Positions 52,038 through 60,581 of a stretch of 64,000 nt of DNA are shown here, piece after piece. Source of the DNA: Saprospiraceae bacterium (GTDB lineage Bacteria > Bacteroidota > Bacteroidia > Chitinophagales > Saprospiraceae); the NCBI GenBank assembly GCA_019638455.1, contig JAHBTU010000001.1, forward strand, positions 263,501-327,500, in the 5' to 3' direction. The notes under the pieces were generated by a model. That model made no database searches. It was not told the origin of the DNA and saw only the letters and a program-made list of their open reading frames with translations. The translations under genes were made by a program, and so were the position numbers. The first letter of the stretch is position 1. The number at the start of each line of letters is the position of its first letter.

Positions 52038-53132
52038 TCAGGTGCTTTGCAGGCTCTTCCACAGCTTCATTTCCCCCATCAAAATGAGGCCAATTGCGGC
52101 CAAAATCACCAAACCCGCACCTTGAAACAACATTCCGGCAGGAAAATTGATGAACAAAGGCAGCAGCACCGCCAGCGCGAAAGCGCCGAGCACGATGTAA
52201 ATCCCCGTCTGCACTTCCCTTAGTCCTTCGGCCTTGGTCTTGTAATGCTTATATGGAAAGAGGCGCTTGTCGAGATAGACAAACAGTCGGTCTTGCAGGA
52301 TGCCAATGAAGATGATGAGCAACAACACGGCAAACACTTTGTCGGTCTTGTCGCGGCGTGCCAGCCAGTAGATGAGCGAGCCGAGGCCGCCCGTGTTGTT
52401 GAGTATTTCGGCGATGATGATGTAAGTCCAAGAGATGGCGGTGAGCACGCGCAGGTCTTCGGTGAATTTTGAAAAAACGGAGGGGATATAAACGGAGCGC
52501 ATGGTCTGCCAGCCAGTGGCACCGAGGGTGTGGGTTGTTTGCAAATGCACGTTCTCCGTCTCGCGGATGCGCTGCACTACCACCGGAATCATATAGACCA
52601 AAATGCCAAAGGCCAGAAAAGCGACTTTCATGCCGTCGCCAAGGCCAAACCACAACATGAACAAGCCCGTCAGTGCCGATATGGGCAAATAGCGCAAGGC
52701 ATCCACGGGTTTGGAGAACAGGCCGTTGAACAGCGGGATGAACCCAATGAGGCCGCCGATGAACAAAGAAAGGACGATGGCCCAGAAATAACCATTGAGA
52801 TTGAGCCAGATGGAGTGAAGAGCATGCTTGGCAAGAGCGTCTTCATGGGTGAGTTTCGGGTATGCTTGGAGGACGTGAAGCGGTGTGGGGAGTATTTTAT
52901 AGATTTTGCCTACTTGCTTGGCGTTGGCGAGTTGGATGCTGTCGGCCAAGAGCAGCGAGTCGCGGTTGAGGTTTTGCAGGGAAGGGTCGTCGAGATTGGG
53001 CGCGCGATAGTCGAGCGCGGGCACGGCGAGCATTTCGGCGAGCAACCACCACAGCCCGATGAGCAATGCCGCACCAGCGATGCCGAGGGTAAGGCTTTGG
53101 GTGCGTGAGAGTTGTCCTTGAAGATTGAACAT
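52038..53132 (-). CDS. ABC transporter permease, nitrate/taurine/bicarbonate type, orphan
   Basis: 364 residues. About eight hydrophobic segments; the permease core has the cytoplasmic loop HTLGATGWQTMRSVYIPSVF (EAA-like, GATGWQ..) and FMLWFGLGDGMKVAFLAFG. Similar to SsuC/TauC/NrtB. N-terminal ~100 residues are an extra periplasmic segment. Neither an ATPase nor a substrate-binding protein is nearby, so it must pair with subunits elsewhere. Confidence 0.9.
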   Translation of the reverse strand: MFNLQGQLSRTQSLTLGIAGAALLIGLWWLLAEMLAVPALDYRAPNLDDPSLQNLNRDSLLLADSIQLANAKQVGKIYKILPTPLHVLQAYPKLTHEDALAKHALHSIWLNLNGYFWAIVLSLFIGGLIGFIPLFNGLFSKPVDALRYLPISALTGLFMLWFGLGDGMKVAFLAFGILVYMIPVVVQRIRETENVHLQTTHTLGATGWQTMRSVYIPSVFSKFTEDLRVLTAISWTYIIIAEILNNTGGLGSLIYWLARRDKTDKVFAVLLLIIFIGILQDRLFVYLDKRLFPYKHYKTKAEGLREVQTGIYIVLGAFALAVLLPLFINFPAGMLFQGAGLVILAAIGLILMGEMKLWKSLQST

Positions 53133-53244
53133 AAAAGATATTAAGATGGAAAGTTATTTTCTTCTTAAACCAGCGGTAAAAATACAAGCGCGGTCGTCAT
53201 TCCGTCATTTTGGGCATCGCAAAGTTGTTGAATTTCCGAACCGT

Positions 53245-53276
53245 TTTGTGAGAACACGAGTTTTCATGTAGGTTTG
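53245..53276 (+). promoter_or_regulatory. Strong promoter candidate for the membrane REC-AraC gene
   Basis: TTTG at 53245-53248, exactly 20 bases, then TAGGTTTG at 53269-53276, a full match to the Bacteroidetes consensus TTTG-N19-21-TAnnTTTG. The start codon follows at 53315, leaving a leader of about 32 bases. Confidence 0.6.
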
Positions 53277-53314
53277 CCATCCATTCACCCCCCTCCGAGA
53301 ACGAATCTGACTTT

Positions 53315-54874
53315 ATGCGCCAGTCCACCCAAATCGGTCTTTTGTTGTTGCTGCTCTTGGCGGTCGGGCCTTTGTCCGCCCAAAACGACCTTGTGGCAGA
53401 CACGCTCAGCACACGCTTTACCTTGCTCACGCAGTTGTTGCAGGCGGGCAACTACGAACAGGCGCAAATAGAAGCCGAGGGCTACCGTGATTTTTTGCGA
53501 CGCAACCGCTTGGCCATATCGCCGACGGCACTCGTTTTGATTTCCAATGTTTACAAGGCCAATAGTGACGAACGCAGCGCCACTCGTCTGCTCGCCGATG
53601 CCGAGCTAGATGCCCGCAAAGACCCTAATTACGAAACAAAGGTCGCGCTGCTCGATAAGCTGGTGGCAGAATACCGCAGATGGGATTTGCCCGACCAAGC
53701 CCTGACTTGCCATAAGCTTCTCACCATCGCGCAAGACACCATCGCGGCGCGTCAGCGTCGGGCAGAACACAACAATATCAAGGTCAAACTCGACTCCATC
53801 TCGCGTGTGCGCGAGCAAGAGATGCTCGAATACAACGACTACTTCCACATTGAGCGAAGCAAGGGGATGCTCTGGGCCGGCATTGTGGCTTTGATGTTTA
53901 TCGCCTTGCTGGTGGCTTACTATCTCAACACCGACCGTTGGCGCAAGCACTTGGAGCGAAAAGAATTGGAGTGGGACATGATGCGCACCAATCTTCGCCG
54001 CGAGGCAGAGGAGCAGGCCATCGCGCAGGCGGTGGAGGCCGCCCAAACCGCCGTGGCCGTCCCTCCGCCCCCCGACCCATACCAACTTTATCAAGGCTCG
54101 AAACCCGAACAGGTGGCGCTGCTCATAGAGCCTAATCGCCAAGTGGTGCTTTACATGAAGTCGCTTTTGTCCGACCGTTTTCAAATAGAAACGGCCGCGT
54201 CGCCCAATGAAGGACTGCAAATGGCCAACGACCTTCTGCCCGACCTAATCGTATGCGACGCGGTGCTCAACGGCCGAACGGGCATCGAAATCGCGCGGCA
54301 AATCAAACTCTCCGAACGCACCAACCACATCCCGGTGGTGCTTTTGACCGATAAATTTGGCAACGAAGGCAAGCTCGACGCCCTGCGAGCTGGCGCGGAT
54401 GTGTGGTTCACTCGCCCGGTCATAGACAACGAGTTCGATGCTTCAGTGCAGCGCCTGCTCGATGCTCGCAAGTTGAAGCACGAGCAGTTCAACCGATTCA
54501 TGCAACTTTATTTCACCGAAAACCGCATCCCTATCGAAGACCCTTTCTTGCTGCGCTCGGTGCAGATGATTGAGCAAAATCTCGCCGCTCCCGATTTCAT
54601 GGCCGACGACATTGCGCGTAAGTTGCAGATGACCAAGGCGCATTTTGCCAAGAAACTGAAGGTGCTGACGGGCAAAGAACCCGTGCAGTTCATCCGTGAG
54701 ATGCGATTGGAAAAAGCCAAAGTATTGTTGGAAAAACGCGCGGGCAACCCTCAGGCCATTGCCGAGTTGGTGGGGTTCACAAGTCCGGGCACTTTTGCGC
54801 TCGCCTTTAAAGAGTATTTTGGAGAAAACACCTTGCTGCTTTATGTGCCGCCGCCGCAAAATCGGCTCTATTGA
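53315..54874 (+). CDS. Membrane-tethered regulator: signal peptide, helical sensor, TM, receiver-like domain, AraC HTH
   Basis: 519 residues. A Sec-type signal (LLLLLLAVGPLSAQ), a helical periplasmic segment (residues 25-180), one TM helix (MLWAGIVALMFIALLVAYYL), a coiled coil, a receiver-like domain (~265-385) and a C-terminal AraC HTH (~415-515; VQFIREMRLEKAKVLLEK, AELVGFTSPGTFALAFKEYF). The receiver keeps the phospho-Asp (VCDAVLN) and Thr (LLTDK), but the acidic pair reads IEPN and the Lys is Arg (FTRPV). No histidine kinase is present in the protein, unlike hybrid two-component regulators. Confidence 0.88.
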   Translation: MRQSTQIGLLLLLLLAVGPLSAQNDLVADTLSTRFTLLTQLLQAGNYEQAQIEAEGYRDFLRRNRLAISPTALVLISNVYKANSDERSATRLLADAELDARKDPNYETKVALLDKLVAEYRRWDLPDQALTCHKLLTIAQDTIAARQRRAEHNNIKVKLDSISRVREQEMLEYNDYFHIERSKGMLWAGIVALMFIALLVAYYLNTDRWRKHLERKELEWDMMRTNLRREAEEQAIAQAVEAAQTAVAVPPPPDPYQLYQGSKPEQVALLIEPNRQVVLYMKSLLSDRFQIETAASPNEGLQMANDLLPDLIVCDAVLNGRTGIEIARQIKLSERTNHIPVVLLTDKFGNEGKLDALRAGADVWFTRPVIDNEFDASVQRLLDARKLKHEQFNRFMQLYFTENRIPIEDPFLLRSVQMIEQNLAAPDFMADDIARKLQMTKAHFAKKLKVLTGKEPVQFIREMRLEKAKVLLEKRAGNPQAIAELVGFTSPGTFALAFKEYFGENTLLLYVPPPQNRLY

Positions 54875-54887
54875 ACCGGAATACCTC

Positions 54888-55142
54888 CACACTACTGGAC
54901 ATTTTCAAATTTGCCACGAAGTCACAAAGACGCAAGTCAAAATACTCATTGATTTGCCGCATTTTGTGCCCTTGTGTCTTTGCAGCACAAAAATAATATC
55001 CAGTAGTGTGGGGAGTGAGATGCCGTTCCTGCGGAACGATGAAGAAATTCTGTTCGCAGGCCCCTGCACAGATATAGTCCCTACGGGACTTTTGGCATAA
55101 ACCCGGCTGGATGCCCAAAAAACAAAAATGTCCAATAGTGTG
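54888..55142. mobile_element. MITE-like element with 18-bp terminal inverted repeats
   Basis: CACACTACTGGACATTTT (54888-54905) faces AAAATGTCCAATAGTGTG (55125-55142), 17 of 18 positions matching. A third copy of the end motif, ATATCCAGTAGTGTG, sits inside at 54996-55010. The interior has inverted arms CACAAAGACGCAA/TTGTGTCTTTGCA and hairpins GTTCCTGCGGAAC and AGTCCCTACGGGACT. No transposase. This 255-bp element occupies the gap after the AraC gene. Confidence 0.6.
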
Positions 55143-55162
55143 CTCTCAACCCCTAATTCGCA

Positions 55163-56347
55163 TCACTCATATTTTTGGGTCATCCAGTACATTCCTCCCG
55201 CTGGCAGCACATTGTTTTGGAAATCAAAAAACGTGGCGTGTTCCTGATGCGAGCCTTGTCCCCATTGGGTCCAACAAGGCGAGGAGACCCACGCAGGCTC
55301 CCAATAAATGACACCGATTCCGCCGCGTTTCATAACTTCTTTGGTCAAATCCACAAGCCATTTTTGCTGGTTGGCAGGGCTGGCGGGCGAATAGTTGGGA
55401 TGCACCTCGCTGATGATGTTGTTCGCCGCGTCGTTCGATTGAGTGGTCCAGATGTAACCCGTTTCAAAAATCATCACGTCCTTGCTGGGATACTTTTGTC
55501 GCAACTCCGCGACGACGCTGCCGGCCTCTGTGATGGTCGTGGGTTTGTGCCAAGCCCAATAATAGGACAAGCCAATCAAGTCGAAATCCCTCACTCCGGC
55601 ATTCCAAAAACCTTCCGTGAGCCATTTTGCCTCTGCTGGGGCAGCGACGTGCAGCGCCACTTTTACCTTTTTGCCGACGGTTTGTTCCACACTGCGCACG
55701 GCGCTAATGGCGGTGTTGAACAATTGGCTGTTTCTGTTCCAATCCAACGACCATCCTGCGTTGTTGACCTGCGGCGAAAGCAGGATGCCCCGGTTGGTTT
55801 CGTTGCCGATTTGCACCATTTCGGGCAGCAGTCCCTCCGCGTTCAGTTGTAGGAGTGTCTGTGAGACGTAGTTGTAGAGCGAGTCTTTCAGCACGGGCAG
55901 GTTGTCCACCACGGGTTCCCATGCTTTTGGCACCAATTGGCGGCTGGGGTCGGCCCAAGTATCGGAAAGGTGGAAATCAAGCAACACAGCCATACTGAGG
56001 TCTTTTGCGCGTCGGATGCTCTTTTTCACATCCTGAAAATCGGAGTAGCGTTTGCCCGCGTTCAGTGTGTCGTGCCAGGAGGGAGTGTGCCAAAGTCTCA
56101 GCCTGACGAGGTTGCAGTTGTTGTCGGCAAAAATGCGGTAAGGGTCTTTGGTGGTGCCGTTTTCCTTGTAAACCACGCCGCAGTCCTCCATTTCATTGAC
56201 GTAGGACAGGTCTGCGCCAAAGAAAAAGTCTTTGCCGGTCGTGTCCTGAGCGGGTGTGTCAATATCTGTGTGGCTTGATTGTTTTTTGCAGTTTGAAAAA
56301 AGGAAAAGCGGGGTGAGCAGCAGGAGGCAAGCGAGTCTGAATTTCAT
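55163..56347 (-). CDS. GH53 endo-beta-1,4-galactanase, lipoprotein
   Basis: 394 residues from the ATG at 56347 (56401 is further upstream but has no signal). Lipobox LFLFSNCKK. GH53 landmarks: FFFGADLSYVNEMEDCGVVY, LVRLRLWHTPSWHD, acid/base QIGNETNRGILL, VALHVAAPAEAKWLT, nucleophile IFETGYIWT, and VIYWEPAWVSSPCWTQWG. Cleaves galactan side chains of pectin. Not in a Sus locus here; the aminotransferase gene follows downstream of its promoter side. Confidence 0.95.
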   Translation of the reverse strand: MKFRLACLLLLTPLFLFSNCKKQSSHTDIDTPAQDTTGKDFFFGADLSYVNEMEDCGVVYKENGTTKDPYRIFADNNCNLVRLRLWHTPSWHDTLNAGKRYSDFQDVKKSIRRAKDLSMAVLLDFHLSDTWADPSRQLVPKAWEPVVDNLPVLKDSLYNYVSQTLLQLNAEGLLPEMVQIGNETNRGILLSPQVNNAGWSLDWNRNSQLFNTAISAVRSVEQTVGKKVKVALHVAAPAEAKWLTEGFWNAGVRDFDLIGLSYYWAWHKPTTITEAGSVVAELRQKYPSKDVMIFETGYIWTTQSNDAANNIISEVHPNYSPASPANQQKWLVDLTKEVMKRGGIGVIYWEPAWVSSPCWTQWGQGSHQEHATFFDFQNNVLPAGGMYWMTQKYE

Positions 56348-56378
56348 GGTCGAAGTGTTTGTATGAAGTGAATGGCGC

Positions 56379-57590
56379 CTATCGCAGCCTTCCCAACACA
56401 TTTTTCATCCGTTTGATGGCCTCGCGCAGCTGCGCCTCCGAGGCGGCATAGCTCAGCCGGAAGCAGTTGGGGTCGCCGAATGCCGTGCCCGACACGAGGC
56501 CGACGTAGGCGTTGGACATCACATAATCGCAGAAGTCGTCGGCATTGCGAATCGTGGTGTGGCCATCCGTTTTTCCAAAGAAGGCACTGATGTCTGGGAA
56601 AATATAAAAAGCACCGTCGGGGTGGTTGGTCTTGATGCCGGGTATTTCTTCGAGCATAGAAATCACGATGTCGCGGCGCTCGCGGAAAGCCTCGCGCATG
56701 GTCTCGGTAGGAGTGAGGTCGCTCATGAGCGCGACTGCGCCTGCTTTTTGGCCAAACGACGAAGCGCCGCTTGTCACCTGTCCTTGTATTTTGGAGCAGG
56801 CATCGGCGAGGTATTTTGGCGCGCCCATGTAGCCAAGTCGCCAGCCCGTCATGGCAAACCCTTTGGCAAAACCGTTGATGGTGACGGTACGGTCTTTCAC
56901 GTTGGGAAAAGAGCCGATGCTGACGTGTTCGTGGGTGAAGTTGATGTATTCGTAAATCTCGTCGCTCACGATAAGGACGTGTTTGTGTGGCGCGATGGCA
57001 TCTGCGTAGGCCTGCAATTCGTCGCGGTCGAACACCGTGCCGGTGGGGTTGCAGGGCGAGGAGAACAGCACGAACTTGGTGCGCTCGGTGATGGCTTCCG
57101 AAATCTGCTGCGGCGTGGGTTTGAAATCGCGCTCCACGCCCGCGTAAACGGGCACTGGCACGCCACCGGAAAGTTTCACGATTTCCCAGTAGGAGACCCA
57201 GTAGGGCGCCAGCACCACCACCTCGTCGCCGGGGTTGAGCAGGGCTTGGCAGAGGTTATAGACCGTTTGTTTGGCACCGTTGCTCACCACGATTTGTTCG
57301 GGGCGGTAGTCCAAGTCGTTGTCACGCTTGAATTTTTCGCTGATGGCCTTCGTCAGTTCTGGCAAACCCGCGACGGGCGTGTATTTGGTGTAGCCGTCCT
57401 TGAGGGCTTGGTAGGCTGCTTCCTTGATATGGTCTGGTGTGTCGAAATCAGGCTCGCCGAGGCTGAGGCTGATGACATCGTGGCCGAGTGCGCGGAGCTC
57501 GCGGGCCATGCGGGCCATTTTGAGGGTTTCGGATTCGGCGAGGTGGAGGACGCGGTCAGAGAGAATGCTTTGTTGCGTTGTGGCAGTCAT
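56379..57590 (-). CDS. PLP-dependent aspartate aminotransferase-type enzyme
   Basis: 403 residues, fold type I. LGEPDFDTPDHIKEAAY, VSNGAKQTVYNLCQALLNPG, SPCNPTGTVFDRDEL, catalytic Lys in NGFAKGFAMTGWRLGY, and C-terminal NCFRLSYAASEAQLREAIKRM. Class Ib aspartate transaminase (AspB-like). Transfers amino groups between aspartate and 2-oxoglutarate, possibly other substrates. The gap to the GH53 gene is 31 bases. Confidence 0.95.
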   Translation of the reverse strand: MTATTQQSILSDRVLHLAESETLKMARMARELRALGHDVISLSLGEPDFDTPDHIKEAAYQALKDGYTKYTPVAGLPELTKAISEKFKRDNDLDYRPEQIVVSNGAKQTVYNLCQALLNPGDEVVVLAPYWVSYWEIVKLSGGVPVPVYAGVERDFKPTPQQISEAITERTKFVLFSSPCNPTGTVFDRDELQAYADAIAPHKHVLIVSDEIYEYINFTHEHVSIGSFPNVKDRTVTINGFAKGFAMTGWRLGYMGAPKYLADACSKIQGQVTSGASSFGQKAGAVALMSDLTPTETMREAFRERRDIVISMLEEIPGIKTNHPDGAFYIFPDISAFFGKTDGHTTIRNADDFCDYVMSNAYVGLVSGTAFGDPNCFRLSYAASEAQLREAIKRMKNVLGRLR

Positions 57591-57686
57591 TTATTGGACA
57601 ATGTTTACATTATTGACAGGGTGAAGGGCAGATACCCTGCGAATGGGTCGGTTTAGAAACGAGTGCGAAGATAGAGAGAAAAGGCC

Positions 57687-57717
57687 TTTGTTAGTTTTGG
57701 GCCGTGCGCTACTTTTG
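57687..57717 (+). promoter_or_regulatory. Promoter candidate for the ASKHA-fold membrane protein gene
   Basis: TTTG at 57687-57690, 19 bases, TACTTTTG at 57710-57717, full match to TTTG-N19-TAnnTTTG. The start codon is at 57872, so the leader would be ~147 bases. Confidence 0.55.
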
Positions 57718-57871
57718 ACATTTGGATTTTCCTTTCGTCCATCGGTTCGTCGTGCTACTCGAAAATTCTTGCCGCTGTTTTCCTGTTTTGTTCCAATTTT
57801 GTAGCGCCTTTTGCAAAGGCACTAACAAATCGAAACATTCAATTTTCACCAAAACAAGAGAAATCCTTACC

Positions 57872-58885
57872 ATGGCACGATTGACCACCTTTTCCCGATT
57901 GCTGATTACGCTCGCCATTGTGGCAGGCATCTTCTTCGGCGTGCGCCACTTCTTTCCCGACCTCGGGCTTGGCGGCTCCGATGTTGGCACCTCGACTACC
58001 GAGCAACCCGCCACTTCCGCACCACCTGCCAGTTCCGGCGCCCCGACAGGTTCGAGCTCTACTTGGGGCAAACCCGGCAATACTTTCACTCCTACTCCTT
58101 TCAGTTACACAGCGCCCATGCCGTCGGGAGGCAAACTGAAAGGCGTGGTCGAGTTGGGTGCCACTGGTTTCAACTCCTTCATTATCAAAGTTGACGACAA
58201 GAAAAACTGGAAATTGGAAAAGGCAGAGTTTGGAGTGAGCCTCGTCAAGGAAAACCTTGCCACCGATGAGGATATCAAAAGCGGCTTAAAACGCTTCATC
58301 GCCGACATGGTGAGTTTTGGAGTGGGCGCACGCGACATCCACTTCGTCATCAGCTCGGGGGCAACAAAAGAACCCGTGACGCAAAAAATCAGCGCCGCCC
58401 TCAAAGGAATGGGCTATTTCGTCAATGAAGTCACCCCACAACAAGAAGCAAAGCTCGCCCTGCGAGCAGCTTTGCCCGCAGCTTTCCAAAGCAGGGCGTT
58501 CGTCGTGGATATTGGCTCAGGCAACACCAAAATATCGTGGCTGCCCAATGGCGCGCTCGAATCGTATGGCGCCAAGTACTATCAGGACAACCTAAGCGAT
58601 GCCACCGCGTATCAAGATGTGAAAAACAAGGCGAGCCAAGTTCCTTCCAATTTGCGCGGCACTTGCTTCATCATCGGCGGGGTGCCTTATGAGCTAGCCA
58701 AGCAAGTGCGCAACGGCAAGGAGCGATATACGCTGTTGAAAGCCCCTGCCGACTATACGCCAGATGGTGCCAAGCAAAAATCGGGTCTCAACATCTATCA
58801 GGCCATCGCCGACGCGACGGGCTGCAAACAGTTCGTGTTCGATTGGGATGCCAACTTCACGATAGGCTTTTTGCTGAATCTGTGA
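57872..58885 (+). CDS. Membrane-anchored Ppx/GppA-like (ASKHA fold) protein
   Basis: 337 residues from the ATG at 57872; an in-frame ATG at 57722 overlaps the leader. An N-terminal TM helix (FSRLLITLAIVAGIFFGV), a Ser/Thr/Pro/Ala-rich linker (residues ~35-90), then an actin-like fold with VVELGATGFNSFIIKVDD and VVDIGSGNTKISWLPNGA as the two phosphate loops, and CFIIGGVPYELAKQV. Related to exopolyphosphatase/GppA by those motifs, but short and anchored. Substrate uncertain. Its product would face outside the cytoplasm if the helix is a signal anchor, which is unusual for this fold. Confidence 0.75.
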   Translation: MARLTTFSRLLITLAIVAGIFFGVRHFFPDLGLGGSDVGTSTTEQPATSAPPASSGAPTGSSSTWGKPGNTFTPTPFSYTAPMPSGGKLKGVVELGATGFNSFIIKVDDKKNWKLEKAEFGVSLVKENLATDEDIKSGLKRFIADMVSFGVGARDIHFVISSGATKEPVTQKISAALKGMGYFVNEVTPQQEAKLALRAALPAAFQSRAFVVDIGSGNTKISWLPNGALESYGAKYYQDNLSDATAYQDVKNKASQVPSNLRGTCFIIGGVPYELAKQVRNGKERYTLLKAPADYTPDGAKQKSGLNIYQAIADATGCKQFVFDWDANFTIGFLLNL

Positions 58886-58912
58886 GGCCTTCCAAGTACT
58901 CTAATAAAAAAA

Positions 58913-58940
58913 GCGCCCGCCCTTGAAAGAGGGCAGGCGC
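58913..58940. terminator. GC-rich hairpin after the ASKHA gene, likely terminator
   Basis: GCGCCCGCCCT (58913-58923) and AGGGCAGGCGC (58930-58940), 10 of 11 bp, loop of six; A run before and GATTGTTTT after, so it may work both ways. It lies 27 bases after the stop. Confidence 0.8.
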
Positions 58941-59145
58941 GATTGTTTTCGCAAAATTGGATGCATGATTTCTTGGCGTTAGCCATGAAAGGCAAAAACC
59001 ACAAAAATGGTCAACTGCATAATTGTTTTCGAGAGGCGCCGGAGACATTAGGAAAAATTTTTTGGGGACATTTGGCCTCTAATTTCTTTGCATCGGTCGC
59101 TATGTCTAAGATTTGGAAAAGAGGGAGGTGATAAATTTACCGATA

Positions 59146-59224
59146 TAAATTTGGGGTGTTGCTGCTCACATATCCCAAAAAATCGGGGTGGGAAAATTCC
59201 GGGAAAATCTTGGGCGAATTCCGG
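59146..59224 (+). promoter_or_regulatory. Possible promoter and operator pair ahead of the 213-residue gene
   Basis: TAAATTTG at 59146-59153 is an exact TAnnTTTG element. Downstream, TTCCGGGAA (an imperfect TTCC-N-GGAA palindrome) occurs at 59194-59202 and 59216-59224, starts 22 bases apart, about two helical turns. The rest of the 58886-59341 gene-free stretch shows only the terminator at 58913-58940. Confidence 0.4.
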
Positions 59225-59341
59225 GAAAGGCTTCGAAAAAACCCGCCGAAAATCCCATCGGAATGTGAAAGCATTTTTGGTAAGCAAGAGCATAAATTGT
59301 GTGAAGTTTTTTTTCGCACACTTTTAACCAAGCCCTTTATT

Positions 59342-59983
59342 ATGGATACCATCACTCAAGCAACCACCGACCCCACCACTGGCAACCAATTTATTTCCAA
59401 AACGCTCTTTGAAGAATGGGCCGACAACTACACCGCCAACCAACCAGCCGTCTATGAAATGAGCAGCGACTTGCTCGACGACCTCGACGACGATTTTCTT
59501 GGAAACACTGGCGTGGTAGCCGTTTCGTTCTACTTCGGCATCCAGAGCGGCAGCAGCGATTGGGTGTTGCTGCTGGCCGGAACCAAAGACAGCGGCGAAG
59601 ACGTGTTCGACCCGGACAAGGTCTATTACCTGAAAGCCGGCGAGACCGCTCCGCAAACGACAACTTCCTCCAATGCGGCAACGTGGGTCAATGCCTACAA
59701 AACCACCATCGGTGGGAGCTACACGGAACAAACCCCGGGTGCCCTTATTTTTTACAAGGGATATTTCAACAACCTCAGAAATCAGACCGGGGTAGCGACG
59801 GTAAAAGTATTCAGAGGTGTGGACGATAGCCAAAACAACGTCCTCATGCTCGCAGCAGCCGACAGTCAAGGTGACATTCTCGAAAACCTCACCTATCAAT
59901 ATCTTGAACGGTCACGCCCGTGCCCACCTTTCCCGGGGTGTGGAAAATTTGCGGAGGGCGTTCGCGACGACCATCAGTTTTGA
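59342..59983 (+). CDS. Uncharacterised 213-residue cytosolic protein
   Basis: ATG at 59342; longer in-frame starts lie in the leader. No signal or membrane segment. Contains an acidic DLLDDLDDDFLG stretch (residues ~43-54), alternating beta/Gly motifs (VVAVSFYFGIQSGSSDWVLL, VATVKVFRGVDDSQNN, LMLAAADSQGDILENL) and a C-terminal RPCPPFPGCGKF with a short Pro/Cys tail. I do not recognise the family. Two palindromes upstream suggest regulation. Confidence 0.7.
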   Translation: MDTITQATTDPTTGNQFISKTLFEEWADNYTANQPAVYEMSSDLLDDLDDDFLGNTGVVAVSFYFGIQSGSSDWVLLLAGTKDSGEDVFDPDKVYYLKAGETAPQTTTSSNAATWVNAYKTTIGGSYTEQTPGALIFYKGYFNNLRNQTGVATVKVFRGVDDSQNNVLMLAAADSQGDILENLTYQYLERSRPCPPFPGCGKFAEGVRDDHQF

Positions 59984-59990
59984 AAACGAT

Positions 59991-60063
59991 TCCGGCTCAA
60001 GGGATGGGTGATTGTGGTGAAAGCACTACTGTTACTTGTTGAAAAACTATACCTTGAGCCGGA
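59991..60063. promoter_or_regulatory. 12-bp perfect inverted repeat before the two-component operon
   Basis: TCCGGCTCAAGG (59991-60002) and CCTTGAGCCGGA (60052-60063) with a 49-base loop, between the 213-residue gene (ends 59983) and the interrupted membrane gene (starts 60093). No T tract directly after; may be an attenuator or transcription-factor site. Confidence 0.5.
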
Positions 60064-60092
60064 TTTTAGGCCATTACTCCCACAATCTTCCC

Positions 60093-60581
60093 ATGACTCT
60101 GACTGATTTATCCACATACTCTGTTTTTATCCCCTTGGCCTTTGGACTATACTTCTTCAGGTATCTGGCAGCCCCACTCAAAGCTGTTTTTGTGTTGATA
60201 GTGGTAGGTTGCACGGTCGAGCTATTGGGGCTTCCCATATTTGAGAGAGCTAGCAATGATTTGGATATTTATACTATCTACACACTGATTGAATATTTAT
60301 TGGTATCGCTCTTTTATTATCTAATCATTCGTGGTAGCATACAAAAAAAAGTAATAATTTGGGGGAGCATAATCTATCTGCTTGCGGCATTGATTATCGT
60401 TAATAGCACCAGTAGCGAAGAGTATTTTGGCCGATTGGTGGTTATTGAGGCGTTGTTTGTTTTGTGCTGGATACTGATGTATTTTAGGCAAGTTATTCTC
60501 TATCAAACAGATTCGGTTCTTAAAACTTCATCCGTGTTTATCATTTCGGTAGGTTTTTTGGTAGTGTCATTTTATGAGTGA
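60093..60581 (+). pseudogene. 5' part of a membrane protein gene interrupted by an IS1-family element
   Basis: From ATG 60093 the frame reads a polytopic protein (SVFIPLAFGLYFFRYLAAPL, AVFVLIVVGCTVELLGLPIF, IYTLIEYLLVSLFYYLII, VIIWGSIIYLLAALIIVN, LVVIEALFVLCWILMYF, VFIISVGF). The native sequence runs to 60559; the IS begins at 60560 and adds LVVSFYE to a TGA. Removing 60560-61338 (IS plus one target copy) lets codon GGT TTT TTA continue as IYFSGSFFLFASFDLLLGD... to TAA at 61496-61498. So the intact protein had 208 residues and ~6-7 helices, and was the first gene of the two-component operon. Confidence 0.85.

Noticed and set aside
59156..59341. N-terminal extension of the 213-residue protein
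   Set aside because: Starts inside a promoter-like element and reads as basic low-quality sequence; the ATG at 59342 starts the natural protein.
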